A stretch of 64,000 bases of DNA from Branchipolynoe longqiensis. Lineage: Eukaryota > Annelida > Polychaeta > Phyllodocida > Polynoidae. The DNA lies in the NCBI GenBank assembly GCA_030323885.1, contig CM059193.1:94790852-94854851 (forward strand). The letters run 5' to 3'. A model generated the notes under the pieces. The model was not told where the DNA came from. It ran no database searches and saw only the letters and a program-made list of their open reading frames with translations. A program made the position numbers and the translations under genes. Positions 55,831 through 64,000 of the stretch are shown one piece after another; the first letter of the stretch is position 1, and every line of letters starts with the position of its first letter.

Positions 55831-57060
55831 TGGGAGTGGTAGTGGTGGTGGTAGTGGTGGTGGTAGTGGTGGTGGTAGTGGTGGTGGTAGTGGTAGTCAT
55901 ACTAGTACTAGTAACAGTTGAGTATTGGTGATGGTAATGAGGGTGGTTGGAGGTGTGGTGGTTGGAGTGTGGGCAGTAATAGTATTAGTGTAGTCGTACT
56001 AGTACTAGTAACAGTTGAGTATTGGTGGTAGTAATGGGGGTGGTTGGAGTTGTGGTGGTTGGAGTGTGGGCAGTAATAGTATTAGTGTAGTCGTACTAGT
56101 ACTAGTAACAGTTGAGTATTGGCGGTGGTAATGAGGGTGGTTGGAGTTGTAGTGGTTGGAGTGTGGGCAGTAATAGTATTAGTGTAGTCGTACTAGTACT
56201 AGTAACAGTTGAGTATTGGCGGTAGTAATGAGGGTGGTTGGAGTTGTGGTGGTTGGAGTGTGGACAGTAATAGTATTAGTGTAGTCATACTAGTACTAGT
56301 AACAGTTGAGTAGTGGCGGTGGTAATGAGGGTGGCTGGAGTTGTGGTGGTTGGAGTGTGGGCAGTACTAGTATTAGTGTAGTCGTACTAGTACTAGTAAC
56401 AGTTGAGTATTGGCGGTAGTAATGAGGGTGGTTGGAGTTGTGGTGGTTGGAGTGTGGGCAGTAATAGTATTAGTGTAGTCGTACTAGTACTAGTAACAGT
56501 TGAGTATTGGCGGTGGTAATGAGGGTGGTTGGAGTTGTGGTGGTTGGAGTGTGGACAGTAATAGTATTAGTGTAGTCATACTAGTACTAGTAACAGTTGA
56601 GTAGTGGCGGTGGTAATGAGGGTGGCTGGAGTTGTGGTGGTTGGAGTGTGGGCAGTACTAGTATTAGTGTAGTCGTACTAGTACTAGTAACAGTTGAGTA
56701 TTGGCGGTAGTTATGAGGGTGGTTGGAGTTGTGGTGGTTGGAGTGTGGACAGTAATAGTATTAGTGTAGTCATACTAGTACTAGTAACAGTTGAGTATTG
56801 GTGATGGTAATGAGGGTGGTTGGAGTTGTGGTGGTTGGAGTGTGGGCAGTACTAGTATTAGTGTAGTCATACTAGTACTAGTAACAGTTGAGTATTGGCG
56901 GTGGTAATGAGGGTGGTTGGAGTTGTGGTGGTTGGAGCGTGGGCAGTAATAGTATTAGTGTAGTCATACTAGTATTAGTAACAGTTGAGTATTGGCGGTA
57001 GTAATGAGGGTGGTTGGAGTTGTGGTGGTTGGAGTGTGGGCAGTAATAGTATTAGTAGTA
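55831..57060. repeat. 97-bp minisatellite, about 12 copies
   Basis: CAGTTGAGTATTGGCGGTAG recurs at 55915, 56012, 56109, 56206 and onward, exactly 97 bp apart. Each unit contains the palindromic ACTAGTACTAGT. A GTAGTGGTGGTG run precedes it. Confidence 0.95.
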
Positions 57061-57294
57061 TGTTTGGTGAAGGTGGTGGGCTTGATGGGGAACTGAATGT
57101 TATCCTATCTGGACAGACACAAGCAACTGTTTTCAATTTTACGATCTATTATTAATATTATTAAGTCACACTCATGAACATGAGAATTGCCTATTAGAAA
57201 TGAATTATCGATCAGCGCTATATTTTGGTCCGCGAGTTTGAGAGTAACTGCCGTTCACTTTCTGTACGATTATTAAGTCGCAATCATAAATAGC

Positions 57295-57570
57295 AAAATG
57301 CAATTAGCAGCGAGCAATCACACTCGGAAATAACAGAATTGGATATTAGCAGTGAGTAATCACACTCGGAAATAACAGAATTGGATATTAGCAGTGAGCA
57401 ATCACACTCGGAAATAACAGAATTGGATATTAGCAGCGAGCAATCACACTCGGAAATAACAGAAGTGGCTATTATCAGTGAGGAATCACACTCGGAAATA
57501 ACAGAAGTGGCTATTAGCAGCGAGCAATCACACTTGGAAATAACAGAATTGGATATTAGCAGTACATAGT
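57295..57570. repeat. 42-bp minisatellite
   Basis: About six copies of AGCAGCGAGCAATCACACTC-GGAAATAACAGAATTGGATATT. The period is 42 bp, so a 14-residue peptide frame stays open; not taken as a gene. Confidence 0.93.
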
Positions 57571-57614
57571 CATGCTCATAAATAATAGGATGTGATCAGA
57601 AGCAGTGGCTATCC

Positions 57615-57840
57615 TACAGTTAACCTCACTGGGTTAGCGCTAACCCTGCTATTGATTAGGGGTCGGCTAACCCAGGTTATGGTCACTGGGTATCGCTAAG
57701 ACCGCTCCATGCATACTGTTTTTCACCGCTAACCCCGGGATAGCCTCTAACCCCAGGTTAGGAGCGTTAACAGGGCTTCCTGCATACCGATTTGCACTGC
57801 TAACCGGGGGATAGTGCTAACATCGCTTCATGCATACGGT
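57615..57840. mobile_element. MITE family B relative
   Basis: CGCTCCATGCATAC, CTTCCTGCATACC and CGCTTCATGCATACGG recur at 57698, 57772 and 57825 with CGCTAACCCC words between, as in 9480-9600. The right end matches that of 8896-9596; the left end is unclear. Confidence 0.4.
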
Positions 57841-58131
57841 ATGGTGTGACGCAATGTGGTAGATAAGACGGCCATGTCTGCCATCTCAGCAGAAAATGAG
57901 GATCCGACAGGGAAACTTGCCATCTATACCTATATCCATACACATACAAGGCACACATGCGCATCTGATAAAGCAATCACAATGAGGCTCAGTTCTTGAA
58001 GTAAGAGCTGCTCTGATTGCGTGCTGACATTCATTTATTCACACAACCTCACTGCCCCCCCCCCCCCGCCCTCTCCTTTCTGAGGATGCAGTAGTTCTGC
58101 TTATTGAAGGATGGTGTATTTACAGAAGTGG
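57841..58131. other. no gene seen
   Basis: Includes a poly-C run at 58056-58067. Confidence 0.45.
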
Positions 58132-58133
58132 TA

Positions 58134-58322
58134 CAGTGAGACCCCGTTACAATGCACCTCCCCTTTAGCGCCAATTCGGATATAGAGCCATTATTCATCG
58201 GACCCGGAATTCTTTAATTCAAAAGGTAGTTCAGTAAACTGAAACCCGCTTTAACGCGACCCCGCTCTTTTTGCGATGATGGTGTATGGACCCCAACCAT
58301 GGCGTTATAACAGGTTTCACTC
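58134..58322. mobile_element. Tigger/pogo-like MITE, 189 bp
   Basis: The left end CAGTGAGACCCCGTTACAAT and the reversed right end (GAGTGAAACCTGTTATAACG) are imperfect inverted repeats with TA on each side. CAGTG-AACC-CGTTATAAC is the usual terminus of pogo/Tigger elements. No transposase. Confidence 0.7.
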
Positions 58323-58445
58323 TAATTCAAAGTGGAACGCTTCTGTTAGAAGTTGCTCCCCTGATCTGTCAATGTGGACTGTTGCCTTGTGCTTCTTACT
58401 GTCAGGATGTGTTTTCAGAAAGCCACTTAGCAACGGGCCACCTGG

Positions 58446-58776
58446 GTTGGTTGGTTGTTGGAGTTTTACATCCTGGCAACATCTAAGGTCATACCAGGAT
58501 GGGCACCGACGTATGATACCGCGCACTGATGGCAGTTTTATAGTGCTGCCCCAATGAGAGACCAGGCTGCCAGCACCATGACCCGATATCCCCCTCAGTC
58601 ACATTATCCTGACACTGAGCTAACCAGTCCTTGCCTTATCCTATTAATCCTGAGTGCCAAGTTAGGAAGTGAGAAGTATCAATTTTATAAGTCATTGGTT
58701 TGATTCGACCGGGAACCGAACTCCCGACCTTCCGCCCGCGAGACCTGCGCTCTACCGATTAGACCACCTTGGGAAC
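58446..58776 (-). mobile_element. SINE family 1, full-length reference copy
   Basis: On the minus strand it starts with a tRNA-like head: box A TGGTCTAATCGG, box B GGGAGTTCGGTTCCC. A body of about 250 bp follows, with TCAGGATAATGTGACTGAGG and ACTATAAAACTGCC. It ends ATGTAAAACTCCAACAACCA. Most other copies in the window are 5'-truncated versions of it. Pol III promoter boxes suggest it was transcribed by Pol III and moved by a LINE. Confidence 0.88.
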
Positions 58777-59224
58777 ACAGGCGATCTTACCATAGCTGTG
58801 CATCCTGTACAGGATTCTGAATGTGTCAAGGCTTTGCGGAGGTTTCCTAATCCACCATACGTTCAAGTCAATCCAGGGGTCATCCCCGGGTTATCACCAC
58901 CAGCATCAGAAGCGACCTGACGCTGTGTATCTAGCAGGGCATGGCCTGCAGCCTGGCAGACTGGTCAAATACCGGGTCCCCAGTCTAGCACACTGCGCTG
59001 CGTCAGTCATTCTGACATGACGTGGGTCAGTGCAGAGAGGACCTGAACTACGTGGTGGTGAGCTTCATGTCAAGGTACTGCAGTCCCGACCTTACCGTCC
59101 ACCGTAGGACCGCTGAACAATAACTACAGAGTCTGTAATGACAGAATGGTGAGGAGCAGCCACTGAGATGGACTGATGGAGAGTGTGGGTGAGGTGGTGA
59201 GACAGTAGGGATGGTGGAGAGGTG
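58777..59224. other. no gene seen
   Basis: Single-copy-looking sequence; no family features. Confidence 0.4.
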
Positions 59225-59680
59225 GCAGTGTGCCAGGGCCAACGTCTGTATTGTCAGCATCAATGCTTACCATGTCAGAACTTGGTGCCAGCACTGGTGT
59301 TTGTAGTGTCGGCACTAGGTGGCAGCACCACATTTGTATTGTCGTCATTAGGTGGCAGCACCTGGTCTGTAGAGTTGGCACAGGTAGTTTGTATTGTCAG
59401 ACTAGGTGGCAGCGCCACGTCTGTATTGTCGTCATTAGGTGGCAGCGCCTGGTCTGTAGAGTTGGCAAAGGTACTTTGTATTGTCAGCACTGGGTGGCAG
59501 CACAACGTGTGTATTTTCGTAAACAGGTGGTATCATCAAGATTATATTGCCATACCGAGGTGATAGCAGCAAATTTGTATTGGTATCACTAGCAGGCACC
59601 ATCAATGTTTATGTTGTGGCCACTAGGTGGCAGCACTAATGTGCCTACATTCATCACTAGGTGTGCACAGTCGCTAGTGT
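59225..59680. repeat. about 45-bp tandem repeat (TATTGTCGTCATTAGGTGGCAGC)
   Basis: Diverged copies of GTCTGTATTGTCGTCATTAG-GTGGCAGCACC and GTAGAGTTGGCA. Units pair into about 120-bp blocks. Confidence 0.85.
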
Positions 59681-60050
59681 GCACAGGGGCCATCAGTGTG
59701 CACATGGGCCATCCTCAAACCCCAATGGTCGGGTAGGGAGAGATGTGATTGGTCAGATTCAGCTTCTCAGATTTAAGAGATGTTCCTCTCCATTTAAGTG
59801 CAGATGTCTTCTTTGAAATGATACAAAAACGCTGTTGTGAACTTCAATAATGCCGATTAATATTTGGGCATTAAACTCAGTTCTAATGGGAAAGCCATGT
59901 CAGAATGTGCAGTGGGTAGTATTTAGCCACTCCTTATTTCCAGCTGTTTTCAATGTCTGTTCTTCTTCATAACAACTGTGTCGTCATTTCCGGTGAAAAT
60001 AGTCCACGAGTACCCAGAGTAATTACTGGTGCTTTGTGGAGAGCGAGAGA
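59681..60050. other. no gene seen
   Basis: Unremarkable sequence. Confidence 0.45.
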
Positions 60051-60051
60051 T

Positions 60052-60196
60052 CGGTCGCGGTGGCCAAATCGGTAGAGCGCCGGCCTCGCGTGCGGAACAT
60101 CGGGAGTTCAATTCCAGGTCGAGTCAAACCATTGACTTACAAAATTGATACTTATCACTTCCTAGCAAGGCTCTTGGCATTTTTAGGATAGGTCAG
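60052..60196 (+). mobile_element. SINE family 1, head and start of body
   Basis: Box A TGGCCAAATCGG (60061-60072) and box B AGTTCAATTCC (60106-60116) are intact. The body stops at TTTAGGATAGGTCAG, where an opposite copy starts. Confidence 0.85.
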
Positions 60197-60478
60197 TTTG
60201 TTTGGTTGTTGTTGTTTTACGTCCTGGCAACATCTATGGTCATATCAGGGCGGGTACCGACTTGTGACCGTGCACACTTATGGCGACTTTATAATGCTGC
60301 CCCACTGGGAGACCAGGCTGCCAGCACCATGACCTTATTTCCCACTCAGTCACATTATCCTGACACTGAGCCAACCAATCCTTGCCCAATCTTAATAATG
60401 CCGAACAACAGGCTAGGAAGTGACAAGTATCAATTGTTAAGTCATTGGTTTGACTCGACCAGGGTACAAACTCACGAC
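60197..60478 (-). mobile_element. SINE family 1, inverted neighbour
   Basis: The plus strand begins TTTGGTTGTTGTTGTTTTAC and ends CATTGGTTTGACTCGACCAG. It directly abuts the plus-strand copy on its left. Confidence 0.85.
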
Positions 60479-60566
60479 CCATGGTTTCGGGATTCCCCAA
60501 CCTCCCAAAACAGGAGATGGACGCTCAACTGATTTGACGATTCCGTCTGGGAGGGCAAGCTCTGGT

Positions 60567-60741
60567 TGGCTCAGTGTCAGGATAATGTGATTGAGTGGGA
60601 TATCTGGTCATGGTGCTGGTGGCCTGATTTTCCAGTGGGACAGCACTATAAAGTCGCCATGAGTGGGCACTGTTACACATCGGTACCCGTCCTGATATGA
60701 CCTTAGATGTTTCCAGGGTGTAAAACTCCAACAATCAACCA
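60567..60741 (+). mobile_element. SINE family 1, tail half
   Basis: CAGTGTCAGGATAATGTGAT through GGTGTAAAACTCCAACAATC. Third member of the cluster, again inverted relative to its neighbour. Confidence 0.83.
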
Positions 60742-60864
60742 CCCAACTGGAGAGCGAGAGGAGAGCCCTCCCACACCATCGAGATTCGGTCGTTAGGATT
60801 GCCAGGACTGGACGTCTGATTACAGCAACCTCTATATGAGTATAAATGTGCTCAGGCTGGACGG

Positions 60865-60935
60865 GGTAGTCGAATTGGGTAGAGTGCTGATTCTTTTCCT
60901 GCGGGGGAGGTCGTGGGTTCGAATCCCTACTGAAT
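60865..60935 (+). mobile_element. tRNA-like segment (Pol III box A/B)
   Basis: GGTAGTCGAATTGGGTAGAG and GTGGGTTCGAATCCCTAC give D-arm and T-arm like sequences. No full acceptor stem is visible, so I treat it as a SINE head rather than a tRNA gene. Confidence 0.5.
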
Positions 60936-61018
60936 TAACCGGCGGGATATCTAATTAATAGTTGTTTCTATTTAGCCTGGTTCACAGCGTTAACATCTTA
61001 GGACAAACGAGTGGCTTG

Positions 61019-61112
61019 CGCAGTATCAGGATAATGTGACTGACTGGGATATCGAGTCATGGTGCCGGCAGTCTGGGATCGCCATGAATGTTCACTGCCA
61101 CAAGTTGGTGAG
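61019..61112 (+). mobile_element. SINE family 1 fragment with internal deletion
   Basis: CAGTATCAGGATAATGTGAC to CACAAGTTGG, with the GGCAGCACTATAAA part missing. Confidence 0.7.
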
Positions 61113-61539
61113 AGCCAAACAACTGAACAAGTATGCACCGGTAGTCTTCCGATAGCACTGGAAGAAACTATGAAAGGCATGACAACTGCTAGTTTTCAAA
61201 CAGTTCTATTTGAGTGTACGCTTAAAGTAAAATTACCCAGAAAGTGATCTGAATGAACAAAGATGTCACTCATTATTTTGCTCCCAAAACTACTTGAGCT
61301 GTAGATTAAGACAATACACCAAAAGGCGCTTTAATAAGGCAATTTAGCTAATCACCATATTATTGTCCTCACAATAATCAGAACAAGTACCAATGCATGT
61401 GGCTTTGTTTCGCCCAGCACTAAATCACTGTTGGTTACACAAGCTATTAATAGGTCGTATCTAAAAGAATACCAAATGAGCTTTAATTTAATATAAAAAA
61501 ACACCTTATTTTTCATTCAGTCGTACAGGCAAATTATTG
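61113..61539. other. no gene seen
   Basis: AT-rich, no features. Confidence 0.45.
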
Positions 61540-61570
61540 TCATGTGGGTGATGAAAATGGGAAATATTGC

Positions 61571-61642
61571 GCCTAGAGCGGGACTCGAAACTACATCTCT
61601 TTGCATTCCGGGCCAGTGTGCTAACCATTACACCACCTAGGC
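61571..61642 (-). mobile_element. tRNA-like sequence, copy 1 of a duplicated repeat
   Basis: 72 nt with a pairing acceptor stem (GCCTAGG/TCTAGGC) and D-arm (GTGTAATGGTTAGCAC), but a poor T-stem (GTAGT/CCCGC) and no clean anticodon arm. About 60 bp on each side is shared with copy 2, so this is part of a larger repeat, not a working tRNA gene. Confidence 0.55.
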
Positions 61643-61934
61643 TACCTGATATCACCATACTACCCATCCCTACCTGTTTATGCAGCTCCTTGCCTGAGAG
61701 GTCACTGCAGACTACTACACTCGTCCCCCTGGAATTGTAAGTCTTTTAATGCTTACAATTACGTACATACAGAGAATGCACTAGTCTTGTAATACTTACA
61801 ATTACATACATACAGGCAATGCACTAGCACATGCATACAGAGGGTAGGTTCAGTAACTATACAGCGCATAGCTTGTCCAGGATCATGGTCATGCCAACCA
61901 GTGTCATGGGGGTGATGAAAATGGGAAATATTGC

Positions 61935-62006
61935 GCCTAGAGCGGGACTGGAACCCACATCTCTTTGCATTCCGGGCCAGTGTGCTAACCATTACACCAC
62001 CTAGAC
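61935..62006 (-). mobile_element. tRNA-like sequence, copy 2
   Basis: The T-arm is good here (GTGGGTTCCAGTCCCGC) but the acceptor stem is weaker at its 5' end (GTCTAGG). The 3' flank (AATATTTCCCATTTTCATC) and 5' flank match copy 1. Confidence 0.55.
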
Positions 62007-62089
62007 TCCCTGATATCAACACACTACCCACGCCTACCTGTCTATGTGGTTACTTGCCTGAGAGGTCAGTGCAGCCTACTACACTATGT

Positions 62090-63608
62090 TCAAATAACAA
62101 ATATAATCTTAAAATGTGAATATCTTGAAAAATACACAAGATACAACGTTTCTGTGTCTTGTGTTATTCTACATTTAACTCGCACTCCGTGATACAACTT
62201 TACTAACTGCCCAGGTAAAAGATCTACAAAATGGCTGCCAGTACCTAGAAGAAGCAAATATGGTTCTGTTCACAAGGGCAGCCTTCCAACAGCTGCTGCT
62301 GCCCGCATTAAGATGTGTGTTAATAACATGCGTGGCTTCCATGGGTACCTTCAGGTAACACTAGGGTATAAATAACTCAGCCCCTCTCATCACACATCAC
62401 AGTGCGGAAGGCTGCCCCAGGTGGCGCTAGTGTTCTTGTCCTTGTTACAGACAGAGGGGTTATTCTGCAGCAAGGACACACTCTTTGATGAACATACAAC
62501 ATACAACATACTATATACAACATACATCTATCTACATGGTGGGTATCACAGACATTATTATTCGCATAATTATGTATACAGCATATATGTCCAGTGGTAC
62601 TTCTCTTCAAGGGCCAGCTCTACATCGATACCATTGTTGTCTGCACATGGCAGATGTCTTGACACCATTGAGTCAGTCAAGTGAGACAACATTTCTTGTT
62701 CATTGATAAATTGTTGACAGATGGCAGTATATATATATATAGAATGAAGGAACTAACCTAGTCCTATCGTAGTAATAGCTCAATGACATTAGGGTATAGA
62801 GTAAGTGAGGGAGAGAACTAGGGGGTAGTGTCCTTGTTTATATTCCCATAATAGATTATAGAGCACATATGTAAGGAAGCACGACAGGAGATGCAATTGT
62901 GGCTGATATATCATTGTATTTTAATCACTCAATAAATGGGATCAAATGAATGTACCTGGCTGGGCTACAATGCCAAGGTCCAAAAAGACCCACCCGGTAT
63001 AGAGACAAAGATTCTTCCCACAGCCACCCTCAGCCCAGGTTAGATAAGGTGAAGGTGACCCTAATGTCAGACACGATCCGCTCAGCAAGGGCGTGTGCAA
63101 TGTATCCACACAATCTGATGCCCCCTGGAGAGCCAGAAAGGAACACGCTCCCGTCCAGAGAGAATGGCAGGAGAAAGAGGCAGCGTCAAGACCAGCATCC
63201 ACAGCAAACCGCTTTATGGTTGTATGTCCTATACAACGTATTGGTATAGTCCAGCGGCCTGTGGCCAGCCCCCACTGCAGGAATTTGAAAAGCTGGTGAG
63301 TCAGAGCCCACTTGTGACAGCCGAAAATGTCTTTCTACCCAAAACACTGCACAGAGGGCAGTGTCGTGAACACCGATGACCAGGATCAAGAGCTCCCATT
63401 CCGAAAACTGGATTGTTTTCGAACGCCTCACCAAGATAACAATGCCCCATTCATAAAACCGAAAGTTGGAACATCGCCGCACCAACTCGGAGTGGGTCAT
63501 TTGAACTTCCTAAACAGGACCCTAAAACCCATCAAAAAGGCAGCCCTAGCACAGAAATGACCCTCATGGTTAGACATCACATCAAACATTTTTAATAACT
63601 AGGGAGCG
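62090..63608. other. no gene recognised
   Basis: A short TA run lies at 62730-62741. Open frames between 62940 and 63560 on both strands resemble no family I know; they may be internal parts of the recombinase element to the right. Confidence 0.4.
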
Positions 63609-63628
63609 GAGGGGGTGCCCTTTTAACC

Positions 63629-63961
63629 TCACAGCCAAGGACCCGCTTTTTCCCCCTCCCCCAGTACTGTTCTTATCCGATGGGATGTAAAAGGGGGTGT
63701 CCTTTTAACCTCACAGCCAAGGACCCGCTTCGTCCCCCCCAGTACTGTTCTTATCTGATGGGATGTAAAATCAATAGGTGGATAACCTTCCGACTTAATA
63801 CAAACAATTAAAGCATTGATATAATTGGTAATCGAAGAATCTTTTAAAGAGTGGCCCAACCACAGAACAGTAATGGCCACCTGAGATGCTGGGCACGGCA
63901 AGGGTGACAATAACCTACTGAACTCTTCTATGAAATTTGCATAGCCCTGGTCAACCGTCAA
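63629..63961 (-). pseudogene. tyrosine-recombinase N-terminal (SAM-like) domain fragment
   Basis: The minus strand reads YANFIEEFSRLLSPLPCPAS, AITVLWLGHSLKDSSITNYI and FTSHQIRTVLGGTKRVLG. The SL--SSI-NY--AL pattern followed by a GTKR block is the core-binding domain of transposon tyrosine recombinases (DIRS/Crypton-type) common in invertebrate genomes. The catalytic R-H-R-Y half is not present. An 82-bp direct duplication (63611 and 63693, GGGGGTG..CCTTTTAACCTC) repeats FTSH-IRTVLG and shifts the frame. Confidence 0.6.
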
Positions 63962-64000
63962 TTAGCAGAATAATATTGTTCACATATCACCCTAACTTGG

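Noticed and set aside
54431..57060. Coding repeat protein in the GGTGGTGGTAGT region
   Set aside because: 97- and 139-bp periods shift the frame, and stops occur in all frames within a few units.
57841..58130. Small frames between MITEs as genes
   Set aside because: No start context, motif or splice signal supports them.

Overview
The window is animal nuclear DNA from an invertebrate. It has split exons with canonical splice sites, introns near 10 kb, APE-type LINEs, tRNA-derived SINEs, MITEs and a very heavy load of minisatellites, and no compact gene clusters. An animal with both a GH3 beta-glucosidase/xylosidase-type gene and a GDNF-receptor-alpha-like gene could be a mollusc or another lophotrochozoan, or an invertebrate deuterostome. 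A mollusc is my weak preference; the sequence alone does not settle it. A run of exactly 500 N (12126-12625) marks a scaffold join.

Host genes: only four exons can be supported, all on the minus strand. Two belong to a GH3-family glycosidase: 10378-10584 carries the YPFGFGLSY motif and 1-165 the fibronectin-III-like tail. They join in phase 0 across a 10.2 kb intron. Two belong to a GFR-alpha-like cysteine-rich receptor: 30330-30645 and 19201-19340 join in phase 2 across an 11 kb intron. Neither gene is complete. The GH3 5' exons and the GFR-alpha 3' exons are both missing where expected, and the N gap lies between the two genes, so either the genes interleave or the scaffold is misjoined there.

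Layout: 0-6 kb is the last GH3 exon, a minisatellite grown from its own splice acceptor, and a LINE split by a truncated LTR element. 6-12 kb holds dispersed repeats, two MITEs and the second GH3 exon. 12-19 kb holds the gap, AT-rich satellites and an 821-bp Harbinger-type MITE. 19-31 kb holds the GFR-alpha exons, SINEs, minisatellites and LINE tails. 31-35 kb is satellite. 35.5-40.2 kb is a 4.7-kb block bounded by Harbinger-like inverted repeats and TAA duplications, filled with satellites, a palindrome and a LINE RNase H end. 40-50 kb is nearly continuous minisatellite, including a 24-bp family with a 144-bp higher-order repeat. 51.4-53.8 kb is a GC-rich retroelement tandem dimer with its own TATA promoter. 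54-57.6 kb is minisatellite. 57.6-64 kb holds MITEs, a SINE cluster, tRNA-like repeats and a tyrosine-recombinase fragment.

Most of the window is intronic or intergenic repeat. The clearest recurring theme is repeats pressed against splice sites: three of the four exons have a minisatellite touching or nearly touching an intron edge, and the fourth has a MITE 36 bp from its donor.
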